Assembly: GCA_003389385.1 (NCBI GenBank)
Contig: QQVM01000016.1
Span: forward strand, 1-64,000
DNA from: Bacteroidota bacterium
GTDB lineage: Bacteria > Bacteroidota > Bacteroidia > AKYH767-A > 2013-40CM-41-45
Reading direction: 5' to 3'
Length of the DNA: 64,000 nt
Shown here: positions 54,515 to 63,449 of the stretch, piece after piece
Numbering within the stretch: position 1 is the stretch's first letter
How the letters are laid out: each line of letters starts with the position of its first letter
Program-made: the position numbers and the translations under genes
The notes under the pieces: generated by a model
Seen by the model: only the letters and a program-made list of their open reading frames with translations
Told to the model about the DNA's origin: nothing
Database searches by the model: none

Positions 54515-55753
54515 CTATCTGAAAACCAATATCTTACTGGAAAGGAAAGAGTTAGGCGATTCCACCGAAACAAGGTAAAGGCCGGGCATCAGTTCATTTT
54601 CGAAATATGGCCGGATGATCTCCGGTTCACCTGTATTGGTTACAGTACTTTCCCAAATCAGCTGTCCCTCTACAGTTCTGATGCAAATTTTGTATTCATG
54701 AGCTTTTAACCTGTCAAGCTCCATTGCAAAGCTTCCACTATTTGGATTTGGATAAATTTTCAAACGCACATTACCGGCAATTTCTGCCACAAAAGGAACA
54801 GGTCCTACTTCGAATGTAGCCATCACAGGAAGGTGATCTGAAGCTGCGTATAAAGCATTGGCGACAGCAGCCGGAACTGCAAGGTTCACATTCGCATTTA
54901 CAGAAAGATTATAATGATTTCCGTCATTACCTACTGATGTTAGAGATCCGGGGACGTAGTAAATGCCGTTAGGCCCGATCATGGACTCAGAATAGAGAAT
55001 CATATCAAAGCGGTCATCCAAGCCTCCTCCTGCTCCGCCACCGAAAGAATTGGAGCGTGTGGATTGTGTATGATACTGCCGGTAAAAACTCTGATTCCAG
55101 ATACCGGGCATGAATAGCGGATCGATCAGATGGCCATCATCCCCGGGAAGGTCTTCTACAAGCCTTTGGTATGCCTGCTCGAATGTTCCGTAAATATTGA
55201 AGTCACCGCAAGCAATAAAATAGCTGCCCGGTGACAGTCGTCCGGTCACACTTCGCAGTGAATCCACTTCCAGCAATCTTTGATTTTCATATGGTTGTCC
55301 GCTTCCGGCCTTCAGATGCAGTGAGAATATCCTGAGAGTATCACCGCTTGACTTGAGCACAAGTTTGAATTCATTGATGTCCCTCACATCAGTTTGAGTG
55401 CGGGTATTGCTGATAAAAGTGAATAGAGAGTCTTTATAAAATATTCCATTGTTGGTATCGAAACCGTTTATAAAGCTGCCCTGGCGGTAAGCGTTTGAAT
55501 TATAGTTCAGTGCACAATTCAGAAACCATGTTGTACTGTACGAAGCTGAGTTTTCCTGTGTGACAATTATATCAGCATCAAGATACTGCATCACAGTTCT
55601 GAAATTCGGACAACGGCTGGAAGAGTCAGAAACTGCAGCCGATATTATTGGCCAGTTCAAAAGATTCCATGTTACCAGCTTAAATGATGACTGGGCTCTT
55701 ATCTCTGAAGATAATAGCAGGACAATAATTAAAATGCATGAACGAAATCGCAT
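54515..55753 (-). CDS. Secreted endonuclease/exonuclease/phosphatase-fold protein with T9SS tail
   Basis: A 412-residue protein from the ATG at 55753 with a signal peptide (to about residue 21, IRAQS). The catalytic domain has the EEP-fold markers KLVTWNLLNWP (N-terminal Asn), TQENSAS (catalytic Glu), FSLHLKAGSG, CGDFNIYG (Asp-x-Asn) and ASDHLPV (Asp-His), so it should be a metal-dependent nuclease or phosphodiesterase. From about 325 there is a T9SS sorting domain (LKIYPNPNSGSFAMEL ... MPGLYLVSVES). Extracellular DNA or phospholipid could be the substrate. The gene begins 30 bases after the C-terminal protease stop. Confidence 0.87.
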   Translation of the reverse strand: MRFRSCILIIVLLLSSEIRAQSSFKLVTWNLLNWPIISAAVSDSSSRCPNFRTVMQYLDADIIVTQENSASYSTTWFLNCALNYNSNAYRQGSFINGFDTNNGIFYKDSLFTFISNTRTQTDVRDINEFKLVLKSSGDTLRIFSLHLKAGSGQPYENQRLLEVDSLRSVTGRLSPGSYFIACGDFNIYGTFEQAYQRLVEDLPGDDGHLIDPLFMPGIWNQSFYRQYHTQSTRSNSFGGGAGGGLDDRFDMILYSESMIGPNGIYYVPGSLTSVGNDGNHYNLSVNANVNLAVPAAVANALYAASDHLPVMATFEVGPVPFVAEIAGNVRLKIYPNPNSGSFAMELDRLKAHEYKICIRTVEGQLIWESTVTNTGEPEIIRPYFENELMPGLYLVSVESPNSFLSSKILVFR

Positions 55754-55783
55754 GAAGACTTGTTTGAATAACATCTAACGAAT

Positions 55784-57391
55784 TCAGTTCCCAGCCAGTT
55801 TCATCTTTTCAAAGGTCTTGCCGCGTATGGCGTCAACTGCCTTTCTCAGTGGCATGTTGTTGTCATTGATGATGACATAAAAGGCATTCGTGTCCCAAAG
55901 GTTTCTTGCGATCAGGGCTTTGAGCTGAAGTTTAATAAACGGTTCGGAGATCTGGTAACCTGCAGAATCCATCTTTGCTCCCATTTTTTCTGCAACATTC
56001 AGAAAATCATTCATGATTTTATCATCGATCACAAATGCATTTTTAAATGCTTCCACATTGCCATAGGAGGATTTCAACTCATTCCGGTTGTTGTCTACAT
56101 AAGTAAGAGGAAACTCGTTCATCACTCCGCTGCGGAGAAGATTACTGTAATAATCTGAGTACAGGCTTGTGTCAATAGGAACAAAAATATCAGGCATAAT
56201 GCCTCCTCCGCCTCTCACCACTCTTTTTGCATTGGTAAAGTATTTAGTTGTGTCGGAATACTGAATGCTATCTTCATGAAACCACTCACCTCTTGCCGAT
56301 CTTTCAGAAAAATCTTTGGCATACTCATCTTCTTTACCCAATTCATAATGCCTTTGAATATTTCTTCCGCTTGGAGTATAGTAATGAGCCACAGTCAGAC
56401 GGATCAGGGAACCATCAGGTAGCTGGAATGGCTTCTGGACAAGGCCTTTTCCGAACGATCTTCTGCCTATGATCAATCCGCGGTCCCAGTCCTGTACAGC
56501 ACCTGAAACAATCTCAGATGCCGAAGCTGAATACTGGTCTATCAATATTGCGAGTTTTCCTTTTTCCCAACCACCTTGATTAGACGACATGAAATCTTCA
56601 TCAGGATTGCTTCTTCCGCGGGTGAAAACTATTTTCTTTCCCGCAGTTAAAAACTCATCCGAAAGCTCTACGGCACGGTTCAGATACCCGCCTCCGTTTC
56701 CTTGAAGATCAAGCACCAAACTTTCCATGCCCTGACTTTTCAATGAAGCAAGTGCTTTTCGGAATTCATCCACAGTTGCATCGGCGAAGCGGGAAATTTT
56801 GATGTAACCGATTCCGGGTTCAACCATGTAGGATGCATCTACGCTGAAGAGCGGTATCTGATCACGCGTAATTACATAGGTCAACAACTTTGCGCTTCCC
56901 TTTCTAAAAATGTCAACCCTGACTTTGGTCCCTTTATCACCTCTTAATTTTTTGAGTACATCATTGTTTGTGATCTTCACACCGGCCACATTCGTATCAT
57001 TGATATTCACAATCCTGTCTCCTGCCTTTATGCCAAGCTTTTCGGATGGTCCGCCCGGAATAGTCGCGGTGACCATGATAGTATCTTCATGTATGTTGAA
57101 CTGAATGCCGATTCCTTCAAACTTTCCTACAAGTGGTTCATTCATCTCGCGCAATTCTTCAAGAGGAATGTACACTGAATGCGGATCAAGTTCTTTGATG
57201 ACAGAGCGTACCGCTTCTTCCATCAGCTTTTTATCATTGACCGTGTCCACGTAATAGTATTTGATGATCTCCAAGGCATGATCCACTTTGCTTGGTTGAA
57301 ATATCTGAGCAGACGCATTCAAAACATGCAGGAGACTGGCCAGGAATATCATGGTGAAAGCGGCCTTGCTTGAGCTTTTTAACATATTCAT
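55784..57391 (-). CDS. C-terminal processing peptidase (S41 family)
   Basis: A 535-residue exported serine protease: signal peptide, N-terminal helical region, PDZ domain (about 70-170, GIGIQFNIHEDTIMVTATIPGGPSEKLGIKAGDRIVNINDT) and the S41 tail-specific domain. The nucleophile is the Ser in DQYSASASEIVSGAVQD and the general base is Lys in RRSFGKGLVQ. Such proteases trim C-termini of periplasmic proteins. The in-frame ATG at 57439 precedes the promoter box TATCTTTG (57424-57431) and cannot be used from it, so the start is set at 57391. Confidence 0.93.
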   Translation of the reverse strand: MNMLKSSSKAAFTMIFLASLLHVLNASAQIFQPSKVDHALEIIKYYYVDTVNDKKLMEEAVRSVIKELDPHSVYIPLEELREMNEPLVGKFEGIGIQFNIHEDTIMVTATIPGGPSEKLGIKAGDRIVNINDTNVAGVKITNNDVLKKLRGDKGTKVRVDIFRKGSAKLLTYVITRDQIPLFSVDASYMVEPGIGYIKISRFADATVDEFRKALASLKSQGMESLVLDLQGNGGGYLNRAVELSDEFLTAGKKIVFTRGRSNPDEDFMSSNQGGWEKGKLAILIDQYSASASEIVSGAVQDWDRGLIIGRRSFGKGLVQKPFQLPDGSLIRLTVAHYYTPSGRNIQRHYELGKEDEYAKDFSERSARGEWFHEDSIQYSDTTKYFTNAKRVVRGGGGIMPDIFVPIDTSLYSDYYSNLLRSGVMNEFPLTYVDNNRNELKSSYGNVEAFKNAFVIDDKIMNDFLNVAEKMGAKMDSAGYQISEPFIKLQLKALIARNLWDTNAFYVIINDNNMPLRKAVDAIRGKTFEKMKLAGN

Positions 57392-57423
57392 ATCAATCCG
57401 GATTAATTCTTTTCTATATATTA

Positions 57424-57431
57424 CAAAGATA
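57424..57431 (-). promoter_or_regulatory. Promoter -7 box TATCTTTG of the S41 peptidase
   Basis: Minus-strand TATCTTTG fits TAnnTTTG, 32 bases before the ATG at 57391 and downstream of the longer in-frame ATG at 57439. Confidence 0.6.
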
Positions 57432-57527
57432 AGCTTCATGTTGTTAAGAAAATGTCAAATTATCTTGCATTATACAACACGCTTCATGCACAAATCAGCT
57501 TGCCATAGTTTGAAAACCAGCCTTTTT

Positions 57528-59906
57528 TCATACAGGTTTAGAAATCCCGAAAGGAACTCTCAAACGAATGGAGACATTTCTTCCCTGCTCATACAATCCG
57601 CTGTTTCTGAGCAATGAAAAATGATGCCTGTAAAGTTCATCCACAACATTGTTTACGCTGACATTCAAATCAATGTACCTGAAGCCCCATTTGATTTTAC
57701 CTCCGATAAATACATCGAACAAACTGTAGGAAGGAGTTGAAAGTTCTGAATCAGCAACATCACTGCGCTCCGTGAAATGCCTGAACATGAGCTTCAGGTA
57801 AGGATTGTGGAGGTAGTTCATTTTTTTTGACTGAAACTGAATGCTTGCATTAAAATGCGGCGCAGGCAAATTAGGAGGAGTTCCTCCGCTTTTGAAAACA
57901 TGATTTTGAAAATCGAAACCTGCATGCATTTCCAGCCAGGGAGTTTGAGGCAGATGCATGTTCAAATAAAATTCTGCACCGGCAATTTCTGTATGCTTTT
58001 GTGCATAAACAAAATAAGGCACAAGCGAATCAGCGCCATTGATTTTTACCAATCGGTCACCTCCTGCATAGACCAGGTGAATATGTGATCTGATCTCTCC
58101 TGCGTAGATATTAATTCCTGTGCTGATAAATTCGTTCTTCCAGTCCAGGCCGGCTTCAGCCTGAATGCTTCTCTCGGGAACCAGACTGTCATTCCCTGCT
58201 ATAAAAATTCGGCTCCTGTTCTGATATCCGTAAATGAAAAGCTGTGACAAATCTGGCATATAAGCTGCTGAGGAAAAGTTGAGCCTGAGGTTCAGATTTT
58301 CAGCAGCTTTCCTGATCACAGCCGCTGAGAAGGACAAAGGCTCAAAGGTTCTTTTCGCAGTTTCAGGTCTTATGTCTGTAGAGTCCTGCACAGGCATGTA
58401 TCTGTCCATTTTCTGATAGCGGGAATCAATTCGGCCAGACACCTGGAATGTCCACTTGTTACGAAACAAATGCGCGGCAATGAATCCTGATATTTCCGTC
58501 AGACTGCCTTCCGGGAGCAGGTTATCCAGGCTCTTGTTCTTCTGCTGCTGCACATGGCCCTGCGAACCGGCCCTAAAGCCGATCTTTCGTGAAGGGTCAG
58601 ATTCATAGGCGATCTCATAAGTACCTGTGTTAAGAATGAAGTCATTGACAAGAGGTACAGCTCCTGATTCTGTAATTGCATATTCTTCCAGTGTATTGAT
58701 CTGATAACTCAGGTTTATTCTGAGCCTGGAGCTGTCACTGATAATTGTATTCTCCAGTGCAATCACAGTTGAATTCTGCAATGAATAAGGCCCGTCAATT
58801 TCGCGCTCTCGTTGGTATTCATTGTAATCGTCAATACCTTCCAGAGAGTCCTTTATGAACCCGGCCGTGCCGTATTTTTTTTGAAGCCATGAAATGTTCA
58901 ACTCGCTTCTTCCCCAAGATTTACTCATTCCGGCTCCGGCTTTAAGTTCGTCAGAAAAAAACTTGCTGTTTGGGGCATAGGCTACGCTTTCAGTATTTTT
59001 TCTTTCCTCATCTCCTCCACCCTGCACAAAGCTTGTATGAGACTGCCTTCCAAATCTTGCCCTGTAATCCAAGCCTGATTCAGATGTTCCTTTCAGGCCA
59101 CCCTGAAACTGGATGCCGCTTGTATTCGTGTGATAACCCAATGCGGCTTCTCCTTCATGAAATCCTGCAGGCAATGGCTCATCTTCAATGAAGCGAATCA
59201 TTCCTCCGGATGCATTACCGTAAATGAGCGCAGAGGGTCCGCGAACAAGCTGAATTCTTCCTGTACCCAAAATGTTGACCATGGGATCAGCGGAGCTGTT
59301 CCACTTCAGAAACTCGTACCTGCTACCATAATAATTAAATAACACCCTCCTGCTGTCAATCCCCCTTATGAAAAAATTTCCCGAATAGGGACCATTGCTG
59401 ATCAATTCAAATCCCGGTATGTATGATAGATTGGATGAAAGATTCAGGTTGCCTTTGCGATTATCTTCCAGCAAGGAATGATCCTGAAGTCCCAGAGGCA
59501 AACGTGAGGACAAATCAGTGATTCCTCCTGCCACTCCTGGAAATTCCATTTCAGAAAAAGTTTCTTTCATCTCCACATGCACTACTGTTGCTGTATCCAA
59601 CATTTGCACTTCTTTCAGAATACTCTTAAATCCGACTTTGTAAAAAAACAAATGATAAGTACCCGGGCCCAATCCACGAAGCAAGTAAGTTCCACCCTCC
59701 TTGGAGCGGTCAATTTTATCGCTTTCCAAAATGAGAATGTGAGCCCCTTCAAGAAGCCTTGCACCTTCTTTGTTGCTCCCTACAATTCCACTGATAGAAT
59801 ATTGCGCAATTGCAGCTGACGGAAATAAAAAACTCAAAAAAAGCCAATACAGACATCGGGTTGGCAAACAACTTTTTTTTAATCTATTCTGGAGTGCGAG
59901 GTGCAT
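57528..59906 (-). CDS. TonB-dependent receptor (siderophore/vitamin-type)
   Basis: A 792-residue outer-membrane receptor from the ATG at 59906, with a signal peptide (to about residue 34, AIAQ), a carboxypeptidase-like domain (about 36-120), a plug (LQDHSLLEDNRKGNLNLSSNLSYIPGFELISNGPYSGNFFIRGID) with VRGPSALIYGNASGGMIRF, and a barrel ending NVSIRLRVPFGISKPV. It is of the siderophore-type receptor branch and lacks SusC features; no SusD partner is present. The ligand is unknown. It has barrel strands such as LYFGYLNRNSRIFIAG-like FGYQNRSRIF (IYGYQNRSRIFIAG), which are ordinary for the family. Confidence 0.88.
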   Translation of the reverse strand: MHLALQNRLKKSCLPTRCLYWLFLSFLFPSAAIAQYSISGIVGSNKEGARLLEGAHILILESDKIDRSKEGGTYLLRGLGPGTYHLFFYKVGFKSILKEVQMLDTATVVHVEMKETFSEMEFPGVAGGITDLSSRLPLGLQDHSLLEDNRKGNLNLSSNLSYIPGFELISNGPYSGNFFIRGIDSRRVLFNYYGSRYEFLKWNSSADPMVNILGTGRIQLVRGPSALIYGNASGGMIRFIEDEPLPAGFHEGEAALGYHTNTSGIQFQGGLKGTSESGLDYRARFGRQSHTSFVQGGGDEERKNTESVAYAPNSKFFSDELKAGAGMSKSWGRSELNISWLQKKYGTAGFIKDSLEGIDDYNEYQREREIDGPYSLQNSTVIALENTIISDSSRLRINLSYQINTLEEYAITESGAVPLVNDFILNTGTYEIAYESDPSRKIGFRAGSQGHVQQQKNKSLDNLLPEGSLTEISGFIAAHLFRNKWTFQVSGRIDSRYQKMDRYMPVQDSTDIRPETAKRTFEPLSFSAAVIRKAAENLNLRLNFSSAAYMPDLSQLFIYGYQNRSRIFIAGNDSLVPERSIQAEAGLDWKNEFISTGINIYAGEIRSHIHLVYAGGDRLVKINGADSLVPYFVYAQKHTEIAGAEFYLNMHLPQTPWLEMHAGFDFQNHVFKSGGTPPNLPAPHFNASIQFQSKKMNYLHNPYLKLMFRHFTERSDVADSELSTPSYSLFDVFIGGKIKWGFRYIDLNVSVNNVVDELYRHHFSLLRNSGLYEQGRNVSIRLRVPFGISKPV

Positions 59907-60015
59907 ATTTTTGTATCTTCGGAATTGCGAAATATAAGGAGCTTTTTTCATCCAGCTTATGTAAAAGAAATTACAATTGTGTTTTTAGGAGTGAGCAGCC
60001 CATTGACTTTTTTGT

Positions 60016-61254
60016 TTATGGGTTGCTTTGTTTTAATGCATCAGCTATTGCCTTGCCGGCAATCCATCCACTTGTCCAGGCCGCCTGGAAATTGAAGCCT
60101 CCCGTAAAGGCATCTATATCCAGCACTTCGCCTGCAAAATACAAACCCGGATGCAATTTACTTTCCATAGTTTTGAAATTCACCTCCCTGAGTGAGATTC
60201 CTCCGCAGGTCACAAATTCTTCTTTGAAAGTTGTTTTACCTTTTACTTCGTACTCATCGCGATTCAGAATACTGCATAGCTTATGTATGTATTCATTGCT
60301 TAGGTTAGCAAAACCCGTTTCCGTGTGAATACCGGATTTCTCAACAATGAACTCCCACAGTCTGCGAGGAAGATTGAAAGGGTTTGCAGCCATTACACTT
60401 TTTTTTCCAGCTCCCTTTCTTAAGGAGAAAAGTTCTTCGGAACATTCTGTTTCTGAAAGTTCGGGCAGCCAATTTACATTCATTTTTACCTTGTAATTAT
60501 CATCGTTTAATTTCCTTGCCGCCATTGCACTTAACTTTAATACTGAAGGACCACTCATACCCCAATGAGTAATCAGCAGCGGTCCGCGGCTTTCTGATCT
60601 GTATTGAGGTATGCTGACAATAGCATCAGCAACACTGAGTCCCATTAGTTTTGTGACATCATTTCCAGGCAAATTCATGGTGAATAATGAAGGCACAGGT
60701 GAGATAATTCTGTGATTAAGATTCTTCAGCCAATTGTATGATTCAGTTTTGGGATAACCACCGGCACTGACAAGCACCTTGTGAGCTAAGTATGTGTTTT
60801 TTGAACTTTCGATGATAAAAGTTCCGTCAGACTTCGGAACAATGTTCAGAACAGATTCTTCAGTATTTATTCGCACTCCCGCTTTTTCTGCTTCATTCAA
60901 AAGACAATTCACAATACTCATTGAGTTGTCAGAAATTGGAAAGATTCTGCCATCCGCTTCTGTTTTGAGCATCACACCCCGGCTTTCAAACCACTGCATT
61001 GTTTCCGCAGGCCCGAAAGAATAAAAAGGACCCAGCAATTCTTTCATGCCTCGTGGATAATTGTACACAAGGCTTTGAGGGTCAAAACATGAATTGGACA
61101 CGTTGCATCTTCCGCCACCGCTGACCCTGACTTTTGACAGGAGTCTGGCGCTTTTCTCAAGCAAGAGCACTTCAGTATCCTTTGAAACTGATGCGCATTC
61201 AATAGCGCCAAAAAATCCGGCGGCTCCTCCTCCTATTACTACAATCTTCCTCAT
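60016..61254 (-). CDS. Flavoprotein oxidoreductase, HI0933/BaiN family
   Basis: A 412-residue FAD-binding protein. The dinucleotide-binding motif is VVIGGGAAGFFGAI (about 4-17); RLLSKVRVSGGGRCNVSN (about 37-54) is the HI0933 family signature; GGISLREVNFKTMESKLHPGLYFAGEVLDIDAFTGGFNFQAAWTSGWIAGKAIA is the C-terminal FAD motif. Relatives include BaiN, a bile-acid reductase, but most are of unknown substrate. The TAACTTTG box (61266-61273) is 11 bases before the ATG. Confidence 0.92.
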   Translation of the reverse strand: MRKIVVIGGGAAGFFGAIECASVSKDTEVLLLEKSARLLSKVRVSGGGRCNVSNSCFDPQSLVYNYPRGMKELLGPFYSFGPAETMQWFESRGVMLKTEADGRIFPISDNSMSIVNCLLNEAEKAGVRINTEESVLNIVPKSDGTFIIESSKNTYLAHKVLVSAGGYPKTESYNWLKNLNHRIISPVPSLFTMNLPGNDVTKLMGLSVADAIVSIPQYRSESRGPLLITHWGMSGPSVLKLSAMAARKLNDDNYKVKMNVNWLPELSETECSEELFSLRKGAGKKSVMAANPFNLPRRLWEFIVEKSGIHTETGFANLSNEYIHKLCSILNRDEYEVKGKTTFKEEFVTCGGISLREVNFKTMESKLHPGLYFAGEVLDIDAFTGGFNFQAAWTSGWIAGKAIADALKQSNP

Positions 61255-61265
61255 TGCGGATTTAA

Positions 61266-61273
61266 CAAAGTTA
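61266..61273 (-). promoter_or_regulatory. Promoter -7 box TAACTTTG of the flavoprotein
   Basis: Minus-strand TAACTTTG matches TAnnTTTG; it is 11 bases upstream of the ATG at 61254, giving a leader of about 5 bases. Confidence 0.6.
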
Positions 61274-61340
61274 ATTGCTCCAAATATATTCTGATAATTT
61301 CATGCTTTGAAACAAATCTCAAAAATGGAATCTTTGCAGT

Positions 61341-63449
61341 ATGCAAATACACGGGGAAGATACGGCTGAAATGTTTGAATTTGACAAGGTTTTGGAACGG
61401 CTTGAGCAACATTGCCGCTTTCCGTCTTCAAAACAGCTTGCTAAAAATCTCATGCCTGAATCATACAGGGACCGGCTCAGAATCATGCTTCTGCAAACAG
61501 ATGAGTATTGCCGTAATTTGAGAGCAGGTGCATACTTTCCCGACTTTCTCACAGAGGATTTTGAGCAGGAAGCACTCATGCTGGCAAAAGAAGGTTCCAC
61601 ACTCACCGAACTTCAGTTTGCAAACATTCGCTCGGCATCCGAGAGCTCCAACAATCTGCTGAAATATCTAAACACACATGCTCTCGCATTTCCAAATTTA
61701 CTCCTTGCATCAGGAGAAATTTATCTGACAGATGAAATAATTGTGCTTATCAGCAACATCATCGACGCACAGGCTCAGGTGAAAGATAATGCCTCAAGAG
61801 AACTTGCAGAAATCAGAAGCGACCTGAACCATAAGCGTCGGGAAGCTGACAAGAAATTCCGATCATTCATTCTCGAGTTGAAGAAAAAAGGATGGCTTCG
61901 CGACAACGAAGAAAATTTCTACAACAACCGCAGGGTTTTGTCAGTGCCTAGTGAGTACAGAAGAGAGGTAAGCGGAATCCTGCACGGGAAAAGCGATTCG
62001 GGAAAAACAAGTTTTGTGGAGCCGGAAGCCATGGTTGAGCTCAACAACCAGATTGCGGAACTGGAACAAATGGAACGAATGGAAGTAATGCGTTTGCTGC
62101 GGGAACTCACCGGGAATCTCAGGCCTTTCTCAAAACTGATCCTGCAATATCATTCCTTTCTCACTGAAATGGATTTTATCAGAGCAAAGGCAATCTTCGC
62201 AACAGAACTGAACGCGCATCTTCCTCAACTGGAAAAGAACTCGGTGATTGAACTGCATGACGCGCTTCATCCTCTCCTCTTTCTGAAAAACAAAACTCTG
62301 AGTAAAATCACTGTACCTCTCAATATCAGGATGGATCAGGAACATAGAATTGTTATCATATCCGGTCCGAATGCAGGTGGTAAATCCATCACACTAAAAA
62401 CAGTAGGTCTCCTTCAGATCATGCTGCAAAGTGGACTGCTTATTCCTGCGAAAGAAAGCAGTCGCATGTGTTTCTTCAACCATTTCATGGCAGACATCGG
62501 TGATAGTCAGTCGATAGAAAATGAGCTCAGCACATACAGTTCAAGGCTGGTCAAGATGAATCATTTCATCCGAACAGCAAACAATCGCACTCTCATACTC
62601 ATAGACGAATTCGGAACCGGAACAGATCCTGAATTGGGCGGGGCGATAGCGGAAACTGTTCTTGAAGAATTGAACATAAAAAAATGTTTCGGCGTGTTTA
62701 CCACACATTACACCAATATTAAGCTGATGGCAGAAAGTCTGCCCGGCGTGCAAAACGCTTCCGTTCTGTTCGACCTTGACACTCTCAGCCCGAAATACAA
62801 ACTCATTCAGGGACAACCCGGCGCTTCCTACACATTTGAAGTGGCAGAACGCATTGGCACACCGGCTCATATATTACAAAAAGCAAGGGCAAAAGTGCAA
62901 CGCGATAAGTTAAAGCTCAACACCATGCTTGCAGGACTACACAAGCAAAAAAACATACAGGACCTGCAGCACCGTGATCTGCAATTACAGAAAGAGAAAA
63001 CAAAACAAGCAGAAGAAAAATATCTGCGACTCGCAGGCAAACTGGAAAGCAAAATGGCTCAGGAAGCTGAAAAGCGTGAAGAACTGAGGCGCTTTGCTGA
63101 TTTGGGAAGGAAAATGAACAGTCTGATTGAAGAATGGGAAAAGACAAAAGACCGGAAGGAAGTTATTCGAAAATTTGTTGGCTCACTGACTGCACAAATA
63201 AAAAAGAAGGCCGCAGAAAACACTCCGGGAAAGGTGGCCAGGCGAAGAGAGAAACTGATTGAAAAACTAAAGGCGGAAATACGCGAGGGAAGCCTCGTCA
63301 GAATGCTGAAAGGAAAACAGGTTGGCATTGTAGAGGAGATCCGAAAGAATGACGTAGTGGTGATTTTCGGAAATCTTCGAGTGACTGCCACATTCGAAAA
63401 TCTCGAACCTGTTCACAACCAGGAAGAGGACGTTTCCGGGAAGAAGTAA
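61341..63449 (+). CDS. mutS2: MutS2-type ATPase without Smr domain
   Basis: A 702-residue MutS family protein lacking the N-terminal mismatch domain. The clamp/lever region (1 to about 310) is followed by the ATPase with Walker A SGPNAGGKSI, MADIGDSQSIENELSTYSSRL and Walker B TLILIDEFGTGTDPELGGAIAE. After a long coiled coil there is a KOW-like beta segment (EGSLVRMLKGKQVGIVEEI) and then the protein stops. Canonical MutS2 proteins continue about 80 residues to an Smr nuclease domain, which is absent here. Roles proposed for MutS2 include suppressing recombination and rescuing collided ribosomes; the latter in part depends on Smr. Confidence 0.92.
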   Translation: MQIHGEDTAEMFEFDKVLERLEQHCRFPSSKQLAKNLMPESYRDRLRIMLLQTDEYCRNLRAGAYFPDFLTEDFEQEALMLAKEGSTLTELQFANIRSASESSNNLLKYLNTHALAFPNLLLASGEIYLTDEIIVLISNIIDAQAQVKDNASRELAEIRSDLNHKRREADKKFRSFILELKKKGWLRDNEENFYNNRRVLSVPSEYRREVSGILHGKSDSGKTSFVEPEAMVELNNQIAELEQMERMEVMRLLRELTGNLRPFSKLILQYHSFLTEMDFIRAKAIFATELNAHLPQLEKNSVIELHDALHPLLFLKNKTLSKITVPLNIRMDQEHRIVIISGPNAGGKSITLKTVGLLQIMLQSGLLIPAKESSRMCFFNHFMADIGDSQSIENELSTYSSRLVKMNHFIRTANNRTLILIDEFGTGTDPELGGAIAETVLEELNIKKCFGVFTTHYTNIKLMAESLPGVQNASVLFDLDTLSPKYKLIQGQPGASYTFEVAERIGTPAHILQKARAKVQRDKLKLNTMLAGLHKQKNIQDLQHRDLQLQKEKTKQAEEKYLRLAGKLESKMAQEAEKREELRRFADLGRKMNSLIEEWEKTKDRKEVIRKFVGSLTAQIKKKAAENTPGKVARRREKLIEKLKAEIREGSLVRMLKGKQVGIVEEIRKNDVVVIFGNLRVTATFENLEPVHNQEEDVSGKK

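Noticed and set aside
59994..60028. 10-bp hairpin AGCAGCCCAT/ATGGGTTGCT
   Set aside because: It overlaps the end of the flavoprotein gene, has no T-run in the relevant direction and no gene to terminate on the plus strand.
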